This document shows, in pieces, positions 38,938-48,238 of a stretch of DNA of 64,000 nucleotides (within the stretch, counting starts at the first letter, position 1; each line of letters begins with the position of its first letter). Source of the DNA: Kitasatospora sp. MAP5-34 (GTDB lineage: Bacteria; Actinomycetota; Actinomycetes; Streptomycetales; Streptomycetaceae); assembly GCF_029894335.1 (NCBI RefSeq), contig NZ_JARXZC010000021.1, positions 1 to 64,000 on the forward strand, read 5' to 3'. Below the pieces are notes generated by a model, which made no database searches, was not told where the DNA came from, and saw only the letters and a program-made list of their open reading frames with translations. Made by a program: the position numbers and the translations under genes.

Positions 38938-39482
38938 TCCAGGGCGAAGGAGAACGGCGCGGGCAGGTCGAGCGGCTTGCCGAAGGGCACCTGGGAGTGA
39001 GCCCGGTAGTCACCCTCCGCCGGGTCGGTGAACAGGGTGACGCTCCTGTCGCTGCGGTCGATCAGCAGATAGCAGGGGATCTTGGCGGCGGCATAACCGC
39101 GTCGCTTGGCTTCGCGGTCCTTGGTCGGGTTGCTGGACGTGATCTCGAAGACCAGGAGAACTCCGGTCGGGTCCGCCCAGGAGTCGGCATCCTCGAAGTG
39201 CCCGACCGGGCTGATCGTGCCGTCCGGGATGTAGTGGCCGCGCGGCACGGCCAGGCCCTTGTTGCCGGCGAGGTCCAGTTCGACCGCCGACTTGCGCATG
39301 AACTGCCTGTTGATCAGCGCGAAGACCGTCTCGTGCGATCCGCTCGGCGGTGGGGTCACGACGATCTCCCCTTCGATCAGCTCGGCCTTGAAGCCTGCTG
39401 GGGTGTCCAACTCCAGAAACGACTGGAGGATCTGCTCCTCCTCGGAGTACAGGGGCTGTTCGACAGCTGGCATGGCGACCAT
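38919..39482 (-). CDS. Uma2-family (DUF820) endonuclease-like protein
   Basis: 187 residues of the PD-(D/E)xK-type Uma2 fold. D88 in YIPDGTI, E113 in VFEITSS and a lysine-bearing segment before IPCYLLIDRSD fit the active site. Uma2 proteins are numerous in Streptomyces and cyanobacteria and their biological role is unknown. The start at 39482 (MVAMPAVEQP) follows AGGAGGGAGAAGGG; the next ATG at 39473 is possible, and the frame is open to 39518. Confidence 0.85.
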   Translation of the reverse strand: MVAMPAVEQPLYSEEEQILQSFLELDTPAGFKAELIEGEIVVTPPPSGSHETVFALINRQFMRKSAVELDLAGNKGLAVPRGHYIPDGTISPVGHFEDADSWADPTGVLLVFEITSSNPTKDREAKRRGYAAAKIPCYLLIDRSDRSVTLFTDPAEGDYRAHSQVPFGKPLDLPAPFSFALDTGPLQ

Positions 39483-39622
39483 GGCCCTTCTCCCTCCTTG
39501 GGTCTGTACGCGCAACACGGTAGGTGCGCGGACGGACGCAGGCGGGCGATCGAATGGGTTCTCACTCGAAAGTGTGCCGTAAGGTCCCCGGCAGCAGGGG
39601 CGTGTCGCGAGGGAGTTGCAGA

Positions 39623-39991
39623 GTGATCATCGGGGTCGGGATCGACGTGGCCGGGATCGAGCGGTTCGGGGCCGCGCTGGAGCGGACGCCCGGGATGGCC
39701 GACCGGCTGTTCACCGAAGCCGAGCTGTACCTGCCGTCCGGGGCGCGGCGGGGGACCGCCTCGCTCGCGGCGCGCTTCGCCGCGAAGGAGGCGCTGGCCA
39801 AGGCGCTCTGCGCGCCCCCCGGCCTGCGGTGGACGGACGCCGAGGTGCACACCGAGGAGTCCGGCCGGCCGGTGCTGCGGGTGAGCGGGACGGTCGCGGC
39901 GCGCGCCGCCGAACTGGGCGTCACCTCGTGGCACGTATCGCTCAGCCACGACGCGGGCGTAGCGTCGGCCGTGGTGATCGCCGAAGGCTGA
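39623..39991 (+). CDS. acpS: Holo-[acyl-carrier-protein] synthase
   Basis: 122 residues. D8 in [12 protein letters not shown] and E56 in [13 protein letters not shown] bind Mg2+ and CoA. Transfers 4'-phosphopantetheine from CoA to ACP. GTG start at 39623 behind GAGGGAG; the frame upstream to 39524 is not used. NAD(P)HX repair gene follows after 16 nt, a normal streptomycete order. Confidence 0.94.
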   Translation: MIIGVGIDVAGIERFGAALERTPGMADRLFTEAELYLPSGARRGTASLAARFAAKEALAKALCAPPGLRWTDAEVHTEESGRPVLRVSGTVAARAAELGVTSWHVSLSHDAGVASAVVIAEG

Positions 39992-40007
39992 GCCCCGGGA
40001 GGGTGTC

Positions 40008-41453
40008 GTGCGCCACGCACACACGGTTGAGCAGGTACGGGCCGCCGAGGCCGAGCTGATGGCCCGACTGCCCGAGGGCACGCTGATGCAGCGCGCCGCC
40101 GCCGGGCTCGCCGCGACCTGTGCCCGGCTGCTGCCGAGGGTGTACGGGAGTCGCGTCCTGGTGCTGGCCGGCAGCGGGGACAACGGTGGCGACGCGCTGT
40201 ACGCGGGGGCCCGACTGGCCCGGCGTGGTGCTTCCGTGCGGGCCGTGCTGCTCGCGCCCGGGCGGGTGCATGCCGGGGGGCTGGCCGCGCTGCTGGCGGC
40301 GGGCGGCCGGGTGACGGACGATCAGGGGGAGTTCGGCCGGGCCGATCTGGTGCTGGACGGGATCGTCGGCATCGGCGGCCGGGGCGGCCTGCGGCCGGAG
40401 GCGCAGCCGTACGCGGCGATGGCGCGCCGGGGCCCGGTGGTCGCGGTGGACGTGCCCAGCGGGGTCGACCCGGACACCGGCGAGGTGAGCGGGGTGGCGC
40501 TGCGCGCCGACGTCACGGTGGTGTTCGGCACCTACAAGCCCGGGCTGCTGGTCGACCCCGGGGCGTCGTACGCGGGCGTGGTGCACCTGGCGGACCTCGG
40601 GCTGACACTGCCCGACGCGCCGGTACGGGCCTTGCAACACGCCGACCTGGTCGCGCTGCTGCCCACCCCCTCCGCCGAGAGCGACAAGTACCGGCGCGGG
40701 GTGGTCGGGATCGCCGCCGGTTCGGCGCGCTACCCGGGCGCAGCGCTGCTGGCGGTGGCGGGTGCGCTGCGGGGTGGCGCGGGTGCCGTGCGGTACGCGG
40801 GTACGGCCGCCGAGGAGGTGGTACGGCGCTTCCCGGAGGCGCTGGTGACCGGTGCTGGTCCGGCGGCGGCCGGGCGGGTGCAGGCGTGGGTGGTCGGCCC
40901 GGGCGGCGGGGAGGGCGCGGCCCAGGCGCTGGCGGAGGCCCTGGCGAGCCCCGTACCGGTCCTGGTGGACGCCGACGGCCTGACCGAACTGGCCAGGCTC
41001 GGCCCCGCCGCGCTGGCCGGCCGCACCGCGCCGACCCTGCTCACCCCCCACACCGGCGAGGCCGCCCGGCTGCTCGCGGGCGCCACCGGCGAGGCGCCGC
41101 CCGCCGCCGACGACCTCGCCGCCACCCGGCTGGCGACCGCCCGGCGGCTCGCCGCCGCGTACGGCGCGACGGTGCTGCTCAAGGGCTCGACCACGGTGAT
41201 CGCCACCCCCAGGGGCGCGGCCCGGGTCAACCCGACCGGCACCCCCTGGCTGGCAACGGCGGGCAGCGGCGACGTCCTGGCCGGGCTGGCGGGATCCCTG
41301 CTCGCGGCCGGCCTCGACCCGCTGGACGCGGCCGCTGTGGCGGCGTACCTGCACGGGCTGGCGGGCCGGGAGGCCGCGGCCGGCGGGGTCCCTGCCACTG
41401 CGCTGGATGTGGCCGACGCACTTACCACTGCGTGGCGCACCGTACAGGGATGA
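40008..41453 (+). CDS. nnr: Bifunctional NAD(P)HX epimerase/dehydratase
   Basis: 481 residues that repair hydrated NADH/NADPH. The N-terminal YjeF_N epimerase part has GSGDNGGDALYAGARLA and DVPSGVDPDTGEVSG. The C-terminal ADP-dependent dehydratase part has LLTPHTGEAARLL and GTPWLATAGSGDVLAG, whose GSGD is the catalytic site. GTG start at 40008 behind GGGAGGG. Confidence 0.93.
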   Translation: MRHAHTVEQVRAAEAELMARLPEGTLMQRAAAGLAATCARLLPRVYGSRVLVLAGSGDNGGDALYAGARLARRGASVRAVLLAPGRVHAGGLAALLAAGGRVTDDQGEFGRADLVLDGIVGIGGRGGLRPEAQPYAAMARRGPVVAVDVPSGVDPDTGEVSGVALRADVTVVFGTYKPGLLVDPGASYAGVVHLADLGLTLPDAPVRALQHADLVALLPTPSAESDKYRRGVVGIAAGSARYPGAALLAVAGALRGGAGAVRYAGTAAEEVVRRFPEALVTGAGPAAAGRVQAWVVGPGGGEGAAQALAEALASPVPVLVDADGLTELARLGPAALAGRTAPTLLTPHTGEAARLLAGATGEAPPAADDLAATRLATARRLAAAYGATVLLKGSTTVIATPRGAARVNPTGTPWLATAGSGDVLAGLAGSLLAAGLDPLDAAAVAAYLHGLAGREAAAGGVPATALDVADALTTAWRTVQG

Positions 41454-41463
41454 ACGTACCCAC

Positions 41464-41534
41464 GGGCGCACGGGGAACTGTGCGGCCAGGGCTCTACGGA
41501 GGTGCAGGGTTGATCGCGCAGTTCCTCGCGCCCC
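41464..41534. repeat. Intergenic hairpin repeat (copy 2)
   Basis: A left arm (41464-41484) and right arm (41515-41534) match the 35855 repeat with a few changes. It lies between nnr and alr, 10 nt past the nnr stop, and can fold into an imperfect long stem. Confidence 0.75.
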
Positions 41535-41589
41535 TGATGTGGTTGCCCGTTCGCAGGGGAGCTCTGCGGGTCTGGGAGACTGATACGCG

Positions 41590-42774
41590 ATGACAACTGC
41601 GAACACGACCGGGACGGCCACCCTCACCGACGGGGTCCGCGCCGAGGCGACCATCGACCTGGCCGCCCTGCGGGGGAATCTCGCCGCGCTGCGGGAGCGT
41701 ACCGACGGCCCTGAGCTGATGGCCGTGGTCAAGGCGGACGCCTATGGCCACGGTGCGGTCCGGTGTGCCCGGGAGGCGGTCGCGGCCGGGGTGACGTGGC
41801 TCGGTACCGCCACGCCGGAGGAGGCGCTCGCGCTGCGCGCGGCCGGGATCGGCCCCGAGCAGGCCCGGGTGCTGTGCTGGCTGTGGACGCCGGGCGGGCC
41901 CTGGCGGCAGGCGCTGCGGGCCGGGATCGACGTCTCGGTCAGCGCGCTCTGGGCCCTCGACGAGCTGCTCGCCGCCGTCCGCGAGACCGGCGTGCCGGGC
42001 CGGGTGCACCTGAAGGCCGACACCGGCCTCGGCCGCAACGGCTGCCAGCCGCACGACTGGCCCGAGCTGGTGGCGGCCGCCCTGCGCGCGCAGGCCGAGG
42101 GGCTGGTCCAGGTGGTCGGCCTCTGGTCGCACTTCGCCGCCGCCGACGAGCCCGGGCACCCGTCCGTCCAGGCCCAGCTGGACGGCTTCGCAGCCGCCCT
42201 CGGGTACGCCGAGCGGGCCGGGGTCCGGCCCGAGGTGCGGCATCTCGCCAACTCCCCGGCGACGCTGCTGCTCCCGCAGTCCCACTACGACCTCTGCCGT
42301 ACCGGGCTCGCGATGTACGGGCTCTCGCCCGTCCCCGAGGTCGGCGCCCCGGCGGACTTCGGGCTGCGCCCGGTGATGTCGCTGGCGGCCCGGCTGGCGC
42401 TGGTCAAGACCGTGCCCGGCGGGCACGGCGTCAGCTACGGCCACCACTACACGACCCCCGGTGAGACCACGCTCGCCCTGGTCCCCGTCGGCTACGCGGA
42501 CGGTATCCCGCGCCACGCCAGCGGCACCGGGCCGGTCCGGATCGCGGGCAAGTGGCGGACGATCGCGGGCCGGGTCGCGATGGACCAGTTCGTCGTGGAC
42601 CTCGGCGGTGACACGCCCGCCGTCGGCGAGGAGGCGCTGCTGTTCGGCAACGGCGAGAACGGCGAGCCGACGGCCGAGGACTGGGGCCGGGCCTGCGGCA
42701 CCATCGCGTACGAGATCGTCACCCGGATCGGGGCCCGGGTGCCCCGCCGATACGTGGGTGGCTACCAGGCATGA
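41590..42774 (+). CDS. alr: Alanine racemase
   Basis: 394 residues of fold type III PLP enzyme supplying D-alanine for peptidoglycan. PLP lysine K48 in VVKADAYGHG and the second catalytic base Y283 in GVSYGHHYT are present. ATG start at 41590. It overlaps the next gene by 4 nt. Confidence 0.95.
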   Translation: MTTANTTGTATLTDGVRAEATIDLAALRGNLAALRERTDGPELMAVVKADAYGHGAVRCAREAVAAGVTWLGTATPEEALALRAAGIGPEQARVLCWLWTPGGPWRQALRAGIDVSVSALWALDELLAAVRETGVPGRVHLKADTGLGRNGCQPHDWPELVAAALRAQAEGLVQVVGLWSHFAAADEPGHPSVQAQLDGFAAALGYAERAGVRPEVRHLANSPATLLLPQSHYDLCRTGLAMYGLSPVPEVGAPADFGLRPVMSLAARLALVKTVPGGHGVSYGHHYTTPGETTLALVPVGYADGIPRHASGTGPVRIAGKWRTIAGRVAMDQFVVDLGGDTPAVGEEALLFGNGENGEPTAEDWGRACGTIAYEIVTRIGARVPRRYVGGYQA

Positions 42775-44126
42775 GCGAGTCCGTCGGCAACCCGGTCGGC
42801 AGCAGCCCCGCCACCGGCGGTCCGGTCGGCGCCGTCGCGCGGGCGGCGGAGAACGCGTCGGCGGGGGTGAGCCGGGCCGGGCTGATCGGGATCTCGGTCG
42901 GCGTGGTCGCCGCCGGTGCCGCCGCCGGGGTGGCGATCGAGCGGCTGACGGTCGGGCGGACGATGCGCCGCCGGGCCCGCGAGGAGCTGGACGCCGCCAC
43001 CCCGTACGGTTCGCTGCGCGGCCGGCCGCGTACGGTCGCCGCGCCCGACGGCACCGAGCTCTACGTCGAGCTGGACGGCACCGCGAAGCCCGCCCCGGCG
43101 CCGGCACCCGTACCCGATCCCGAGGAGCGGCGGGGCTGGTTCACCCGGTGGCTGGGCGAGACTCCGGCCCCGGTGGCCACCGCCGACAGCCCACCCGCCC
43201 CGCCGCTCACGGTGGTCTTCTGCCACGGCTACTGCCTCAGCCAGGACAGCTGGCACTTCCAGCGAGCCGCCCTGCGCGAGAGCGTGGGCGAGGGCGTGCG
43301 GCTGGTCTTCTGGGACCAGCGCAGCCACGGCCGCTCGGAGCGCTCGCGCACGTACCTGGCGGGGGAACCCGCCGGGATCGACCAGCTGGGCGGTGACCTC
43401 AAGGCCGTCCTCGACGCCGTCGCGCCCGAGGGACCGCTCGTGCTGGTGGGCCACTCGATGGGCGGCATGACGGTGATGGCGCTGGCCGACCAGCACCCCG
43501 AACTCTTCCGCGAGCGGGTCGCCGGGGTGGCGCTGGTCGGCACGCTGGCGGGCGGCTGGAACTCCGTCACCCTCGGCCTGCCCGCCGTCGGCGCCAAGCT
43601 GCTCCGCCGGGTCGCCCCCGGCGTGGTGAAGCTGCTCGGCCGCCAGGTCGAGCTGGTGGAGGCGACCAGACGGCTGGGGACCGACCTCACCGGCGTCTTC
43701 TACCGCCGGTTCTCGTTCGGTACGAAGGACGTGGACCCGGGCGTCGCGCGCTTCGCCGAGCAGCTGCTCGACGCCACCCCGATCGACGTGGTCGCCGAGT
43801 TCTACCCGGCCTTCGCCACCCACGAGAAGACCGCCGCGCTGGCCACCCTGACGGGCATCCCGACCCTCGTCCTGGCCGGCACCAGGGACCTGCTCACCCC
43901 GCCCGAGTACAGCGAGGCGATCGCCAGGGCGCTGCCCGACGCCGAGCTGGTCCTCATCCAGGACGCGGGCCACCTGGTGATGCTGGAGTGCCCCGACCTG
44001 GTCGACCAGCGGCTCGCGGCCCTGCTGCTGCGCGCCGCCGGGTACGCGGGCGCGGCGCCGCTCCCGCAGGCCGTACGGGACCTGGCGGGCTCGCCGGTGG
44101 CACCGGAAGCACCCTTCGACGTATGA
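42771..44126 (+). CDS. Membrane-anchored alpha/beta hydrolase
   Basis: 451 residues. One helix near the N-terminus (AGLIGISVGVVAAGAAAGVAI, about 37-58), a linker region, then an alpha/beta-hydrolase domain with nucleophile S229 in GHSMGGM and the late His in DAGHLVMLE. The HGYCLSQDSWHFQ oxyanion region is typical. Found between alr and tsaE in streptomycetes, coupled to both by ATGA; its substrate is not known. It probably sits at the membrane. Confidence 0.88.
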   Translation: MSESVGNPVGSSPATGGPVGAVARAAENASAGVSRAGLIGISVGVVAAGAAAGVAIERLTVGRTMRRRAREELDAATPYGSLRGRPRTVAAPDGTELYVELDGTAKPAPAPAPVPDPEERRGWFTRWLGETPAPVATADSPPAPPLTVVFCHGYCLSQDSWHFQRAALRESVGEGVRLVFWDQRSHGRSERSRTYLAGEPAGIDQLGGDLKAVLDAVAPEGPLVLVGHSMGGMTVMALADQHPELFRERVAGVALVGTLAGGWNSVTLGLPAVGAKLLRRVAPGVVKLLGRQVELVEATRRLGTDLTGVFYRRFSFGTKDVDPGVARFAEQLLDATPIDVVAEFYPAFATHEKTAALATLTGIPTLVLAGTRDLLTPPEYSEAIARALPDAELVLIQDAGHLVMLECPDLVDQRLAALLLRAAGYAGAAPLPQAVRDLAGSPVAPEAPFDV

Positions 44127-44656
44127 CCCACCTCCGAAAGGACACCGAGACCCCGATGGGTTCGCAGACCACCGTCACCGTCGCCACGCCCGAGCGGATG
44201 AACCGGCTCGGCCGGGAGCTCGCCGCGCTGCTGCGCCCGGGCGACCTGGTGCTGCTCTCCGGCGAGCTGGGCGCGGGCAAGACCACGCTGACCCGGGGCC
44301 TGGGGGTGGGGCTCGGGGTGCGCGGCGCGGTGACCTCGCCGACCTTCGTGATCGCGCGGGTGCACCCGTCGCTGACCGGTGGGCCCGCGCTCGTGCACGT
44401 GGACGCGTACCGCCTGGGCGGCGGGCTGGACGAGATGGAGGACCTCGACCTGGACGTCTCGCTGCCGGAGTCGGTGGTGGTGGTTGAGTGGGGCGAGGGC
44501 AAGGTCGAGCAGTTGAGCGACGACCGCCTGGAGGTTCGGATCGAGCGGGCGATCGGCGGCACGGCCGAGGACGACTCCGACCCGCGCCAGGTGACGCTGT
44601 CCGGCCTCGGGGCACGGTGGGACGGCGTCGATCTCACCGGAATGAGTGAAGTCTGA
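44123..44656 (+). CDS. tsaE: tRNA threonylcarbamoyladenosine biosynthesis ATPase TsaE
   Basis: 177 residues with P-loop GELGAGKTT at 47-55 and SPTFVIARVH plus HVDAYRL. It drives turnover of the TsaB-TsaD complex in t6A37 synthesis; tsaB and tsaD lie about 1 kb downstream. The start at 44123 overlaps the hydrolase stop; an internal ATG at 44156 (MGSQTTV) is possible. Confidence 0.93.
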   Translation: MTHLRKDTETPMGSQTTVTVATPERMNRLGRELAALLRPGDLVLLSGELGAGKTTLTRGLGVGLGVRGAVTSPTFVIARVHPSLTGGPALVHVDAYRLGGGLDEMEDLDLDVSLPESVVVVEWGEGKVEQLSDDRLEVRIERAIGGTAEDDSDPRQVTLSGLGARWDGVDLTGMSEV

Positions 44657-44738
44657 CCTCGCCACCGGCAGGTTTCCGACAGTCTGTCGGCAAGGTGTTG
44701 CGGGTGGGTGTCCCGGCGTGATGGGATGGGCGCTGCGG

Positions 44739-44753
44739 TTAGGTATGCCTAAC
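44739..44753. promoter_or_regulatory. Iron-box-like palindrome (DtxR/DmdR type)
   Basis: TTAGGTATGCCTAAC (44739-44753) with one flanking G makes a 6-bp inverted repeat around TATG. It differs from the consensus core TTAGGTTAGCCTAAC at two positions. It ends 12 nt before the next ORF, so a bound repressor would block its transcription. Confidence 0.5.
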
Positions 44754-44765
44754 TAGGGAGGCGCC

Positions 44766-44945
44766 ATGTCGAGCACCACCCCCACTGCGGACACTCCGCA
44801 GCAGCGGGCCACCGAGCCCGGCCGTCCGGCCGCGGAGCCCGGCCCGCCCGCCGGAGCGCCCGTACGCGCCGTACTGGCCGCCTGCGCGGCGGCCACCGCC
44901 GTGTCCACCCCGCCGGAGCCCGTCGGGGCACGGCAAGCGGCTTAG
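44766..44945 (+). CDS. Small Ala/Pro-rich ORF, possibly iron-regulated
   Basis: 59 codons (MSSTTPTADTPQQR...), with GGGAGG 4 nt before the ATG. It contains two Cys-free halves around a short Ala-rich stretch with one Cys (VLAACAAATAV), which might be weakly hydrophobic. No family recognised. Its main support is the well-placed ribosome site and the palindrome upstream. Confidence 0.55.
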   Translation: MSSTTPTADTPQQRATEPGRPAAEPGPPAGAPVRAVLAACAAATAVSTPPEPVGARQAA

Positions 44946-44949
44946 CCCG

Positions 44950-45537
44950 CTACGGGATGACCGTCACCCGGGTGCCGTTCGGGGCGAAGTCCCAGAGGGA
45001 CTGGCCGTCGGTGCGGCCGGAGCGGATGCCGCCGGTCTTCTTCTGGGCCGGGTCGGGCTGGGTCGCGTCCGGGGAGGGCGCCGGGGTCGGTGTGTCGACG
45101 GCGGCGCTGAACCCGAAGACCGTACCGCTCTGCTGGGCGAACCGGACCACGTGCTCGATCTGCAGGCCGTCGGTGCCGGTGCCCGCCGCCGTGCGGCTGT
45201 AGACGGTGTAGGTGCCGGGTAGTGGCCCGACCGTGCCCGGGGTGACCTTGAAGGAGCTCTGCACCGGCGGGGTCTTCTTCGGGTCGACCAGCCAGACCTG
45301 GTGCAGGCCGGTGGAGTAGACCACCCGTCGGCCGCTGCCGGACGCGGCGGGCAGTGCGACGGCGGCGGGGCTCGGGCCGGCCGTGGGGGAGGCGGTGGTG
45401 GCGGGGGCGCTCGCCACGGGTTTGGCGGCGGCCGGGCGGGTCACGGCGCCGTTGGCCTGGAAGGCCAGCAGGCTCACCGCCGCCAGGGCTCCGACGGTCA
45501 GGCCGGTGACCACCACTCCAGGACGCGTCTTCACCAC
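44950..45537 (-). CDS. YkuD (L,D-transpeptidase)-like protein lacking catalytic Cys
   Basis: 195 residues: an N-terminal hydrophobic anchor (GVVVTGLTVGALAAVSLLAF), an Ala/Pro/Thr linker, then a domain that reads like the YkuD fold (RRVVYSTGLHQVWLVDP, PLPGTYTVYSR, DGLQIEHVVRF) and ends in WDFAPNGTRVTVIP. The place of the catalytic SHGCxR motif reads KTGGIRSG, with no Cys or His, so it is probably not an active transpeptidase. The GTG at 45537 or 45534 follows GAGGGAG. Exported and membrane-anchored. Confidence 0.72.
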   Translation of the reverse strand: MVKTRPGVVVTGLTVGALAAVSLLAFQANGAVTRPAAAKPVASAPATTASPTAGPSPAAVALPAASGSGRRVVYSTGLHQVWLVDPKKTPPVQSSFKVTPGTVGPLPGTYTVYSRTAAGTGTDGLQIEHVVRFAQQSGTVFGFSAAVDTPTPAPSPDATQPDPAQKKTGGIRSGRTDGQSLWDFAPNGTRVTVIP

Positions 45538-45676
45538 GTGCGCTCCCTCTGTCGGCTCCTGCTGTTGCCTGTCGGCTCCTGCTGTGCCGCCCATCGTGCC
45601 AGGTCCGTCAGGCCCAGCCGGACCGATCCGGACGTGTGTTCCGGACCAGTACGAAATGCCGACCCGCGCGACCCTC

Positions 45677-45682
45677 TAACCT
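45677..45682 (+). promoter_or_regulatory. -10 element of a leaderless tsaB transcript
   Basis: TAACCT ends 6 nt before the tsaB GTG at 45689. No ribosome site lies upstream and no good -35 was found. Confidence 0.4.
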
Positions 45683-45688
45683 GGACAC

Positions 45689-46342
45689 GTGCTGCTGCTC
45701 GCGTTCGATACCGCCACCCCCGCCGTCACCGCCGCCGTCCACGACGGCTCGGGCGTCCTCGCCGAGTCGTACGAGGTCGACGCCAGACGGCACGGGGAGC
45801 TGCTCCTGCCCACCATCGACGACGTGCTGCGCGCGGCGGGGGTCGACAAGCGCGAGCTGACCGGCATCGCCGTCGGCGTCGGCCCCGGCCCGTACACCGG
45901 CCTGCGGGTCGGCCTGGTCACCGCCGCCGCGCTCGGCCACGCCCTCGGGCTGCCCGTGTACGGCGTCTGCACCCTCGACGCGATCGCCCACCAGGCCCGG
46001 ACGGAGGGTCTCGCCGGACCGTTCACCGTCGCCACCGACGCGCGGCGCAAGGAGGTCTACTGGGCCTCGTACGACGCGGACGGCCGCCGCGTCACCGGAC
46101 CGGCCGTGGACCGGCCCGCCGAGCTGACGCCCGAGCCGCGGTCCGTCGGCGCCGGTGCGCTGCTGTACCCGGACAGCTTCCCCGGCGCGCGCGGCCCCGA
46201 GCACGTGTCGGCCGGCGCGCTCGCCGACTTCGCCGCCACCGAGCTGGCCGCCGGGCGGGAGCTGCTGCCGAACGTCCCGCTCTACCTGCGCCGCCCCGAC
46301 GCCCAGGTGCCCGCAGGCTACAAGGCGGTGCTGCCGGCGTGA
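45689..46342 (+). CDS. tsaB: tRNA t6A biosynthesis protein TsaB
   Basis: 217 residues of the ASKHA fold, with LLAFDTATPAVTAAV and GPGPYTGLRVG. It is the partner that binds TsaD, not the catalytic subunit. GTG start. Its stop overlaps the next start (GTGA), so tsaB-rimI-tsaD form one unit. Confidence 0.94.
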   Translation: MLLLAFDTATPAVTAAVHDGSGVLAESYEVDARRHGELLLPTIDDVLRAAGVDKRELTGIAVGVGPGPYTGLRVGLVTAAALGHALGLPVYGVCTLDAIAHQARTEGLAGPFTVATDARRKEVYWASYDADGRRVTGPAVDRPAELTPEPRSVGAGALLYPDSFPGARGPEHVSAGALADFAATELAAGRELLPNVPLYLRRPDAQVPAGYKAVLPA

Positions 46343-46836
46343 GCAGTGACGTCAGCCTGCGCCCGATGCGCTGGTGGGACATCGAGCCGGTGATGGAGCT
46401 GGAGCTCCGGCTCTTCCCCGAGGACGCCTGGTCGCACGGCATGTACTGGTCCGAGCTGGCCGAGGCCCACCCCGGCGGCACCCGGCACTACACCGTCGCC
46501 ACCACCCCCGAGGGCGCCATCGTCGGCTACGCCGGGCTGATGGAGGTCGCCGGTGAGGGCGACGTCCAGACCATCGCCGTCGACGAGCGGCACCAGGGCG
46601 CCGGGATCGGCGCCGCGCTGCTCACCGACCTGATCGCGACCGCCGCCCGGCGCGGCTGCGCCGAACTGCTGCTGGAGGTACGGGTGGACAACCCGCGCGC
46701 CCAGCAGCTGTACGAGCGCTTCGGCTTCGAGCCGGTCGGCATCCGGCGCGGCTACTACCAGCCCGCCAACGTGGACGCACTGGTGATGCGTCTGGAGAAC
46801 CCGAAGTACGACCTGAAGGACATTCAGAATGGCTGA
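46339..46836 (+). CDS. rimI: Ribosomal protein S18-alanine N-acetyltransferase
   Basis: 165 residues, GNAT fold. The acetyl-CoA motif is [19 protein letters not shown], followed by [22 protein letters not shown] at 46339 overlaps the tsaB stop, and its end overlaps tsaD by 8 nt. Placed in the classic tsaB-rimI-tsaD order. Confidence 0.93.
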   Translation: MSSDVSLRPMRWWDIEPVMELELRLFPEDAWSHGMYWSELAEAHPGGTRHYTVATTPEGAIVGYAGLMEVAGEGDVQTIAVDERHQGAGIGAALLTDLIATAARRGCAELLLEVRVDNPRAQQLYERFGFEPVGIRRGYYQPANVDALVMRLENPKYDLKDIQNG

Positions 46837-47923
46837 CGAACCGCTCGTCCTCGGTATCGAGACCTCCTGCGACGAGACCGGCGTCGGCATCGTCCGGGGC
46901 ACCACCCTGCTCGCCGACGCGGTGGCCTCCAGCGTCAACGACCACGCCCGCTTCGGCGGGGTCGTCCCCGAGATCGCCAGCCGGGCGCACCTGGAGGAGA
47001 TGGTCCCGACCATCCAGCGCGCGCTGGACACCGCCGGGATCAAGGCCAGTGACCTGGACGGCATCGCCGTCACCGCCGGGCCCGGCCTGGCCGGTGCGCT
47101 GCTGGTCGGCGTGTCGGCGGCGAAGGCGTACGCCTGGGCGCTCGACAAGCCGCTGTACGGGGTCAACCACCTCGCCTCGCACATCTGCGTGGACCAGCTG
47201 GAGCACGGCCGCCTGCCCGAGCCCACGATGGCCCTGCTGGTCTCCGGCGGGCACTCCTCGCTGCTGCTCAGCGCCGACATCACCACCGACATCCGCCCGC
47301 TCGGCGCGACCATCGACGACGCGGCCGGCGAGGCCTTCGACAAGGTCGCCCGGGTGCTCGGGCTGGGCTTCCCCGGCGGCCCGGCGGTGGACCGGCTGGC
47401 CCGGGAGGGGGACCGGAAGTCGATCGCCTTCCCGCGCGGGCTCAGCAGCGCCAAGGACCCGGCGTACGACTTCTCCTTCTCCGGCCTGAAGACCGCCGTC
47501 GCCCGCTGGGTCGAGGCGAAGCGCCGGGCGGGGGAGGAGGTGCCGGTCGCCGACGTCGCCGCGTCCTTCCAGGAGGCCGTCACCGACGTGCTGACCCGTA
47601 AGGCCGTCAAGGCGTGCAAGGAGAACGGCGTCGAGCACCTGATGATCGGCGGCGGCGTGGCGGCCAACTCGCGGCTGCGCGAGATGGCCCAGCAGCGCTG
47701 CGACAAGGCCGGCATCGTGCTGCGGGTGCCGCGCCCGGGGCTGTGCACGGACAACGGCGCGATGGTCGCCGCGCTCGGCTCGGAGATGGTCTGGCGCAAT
47801 CGCGCGCCGTCGTCCTTCGACCTGTCGGCCGACTCCTCGCTGCCCGTCACCGAGGTCTCGGTGCCTGCGGCAACGATCGAGCACGGCGACCTGCACGCCG
47901 CCGCGCACCTGGCCCTCGGGTGA
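46829..47923 (+). CDS. tsaD: tRNA N6-adenosine threonylcarbamoyltransferase TsaD
   Basis: 364 residues. Metal ligands H114 and H118 in NHLASHIC, plus [14 protein letters not shown] and the late CTDNGAMVA. Transfers the threonylcarbamoyl group from TC-AMP to A37 of tRNAs reading ANN. Its stop overlaps the following small gene. Confidence 0.96.
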   Translation: MADEPLVLGIETSCDETGVGIVRGTTLLADAVASSVNDHARFGGVVPEIASRAHLEEMVPTIQRALDTAGIKASDLDGIAVTAGPGLAGALLVGVSAAKAYAWALDKPLYGVNHLASHICVDQLEHGRLPEPTMALLVSGGHSSLLLSADITTDIRPLGATIDDAAGEAFDKVARVLGLGFPGGPAVDRLAREGDRKSIAFPRGLSSAKDPAYDFSFSGLKTAVARWVEAKRRAGEEVPVADVAASFQEAVTDVLTRKAVKACKENGVEHLMIGGGVAANSRLREMAQQRCDKAGIVLRVPRPGLCTDNGAMVAALGSEMVWRNRAPSSFDLSADSSLPVTEVSVPAATIEHGDLHAAAHLALG

Positions 47924-48180
47924 CCACGGCCGCCATGTGGGAGGCCCGGGCGGCCGACGGCAGGGCCGGTGAGCTGCGGGAATGGGTCCAGGGTGAGGCC
48001 GTCCCGGCGCTGCGCGGCTCGGCCGGGCTGGAGCGGCTGGAGGTGTTCACCGCGCCGGGCGACCGGGTGCTGCTGATCACCTGGTGGACGGGCGAACCGC
48101 TGCCCGTCCCGGACCCGCCCGGCGGCCTGCTCGCCCGTCCGGTGCACCGCTGGAGCTTCACCAGCGAGCACGTGGAATGA
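47920..48180 (+). CDS. Small ABM/dimeric alpha-beta barrel-like protein
   Basis: 86 codons from GTG 47920 (overlapping the tsaD stop). The sequence has the compact alternating pattern of the antibiotic-biosynthesis-monooxygenase or dimeric alpha/beta-barrel fold ([39 protein letters not shown]). No catalytic residue is evident; function unknown. Such genes often follow tsaD in streptomycetes. Confidence 0.75.
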   Translation: MTTAAMWEARAADGRAGELREWVQGEAVPALRGSAGLERLEVFTAPGDRVLLITWWTGEPLPVPDPPGGLLARPVHRWSFTSEHVE

Positions 48181-48238
48181 CCCGGATGTCCAGCCGGTAG
48201 CGTTCCTACCGAGAGCGCGGAACGACCAGGGGAGCACC

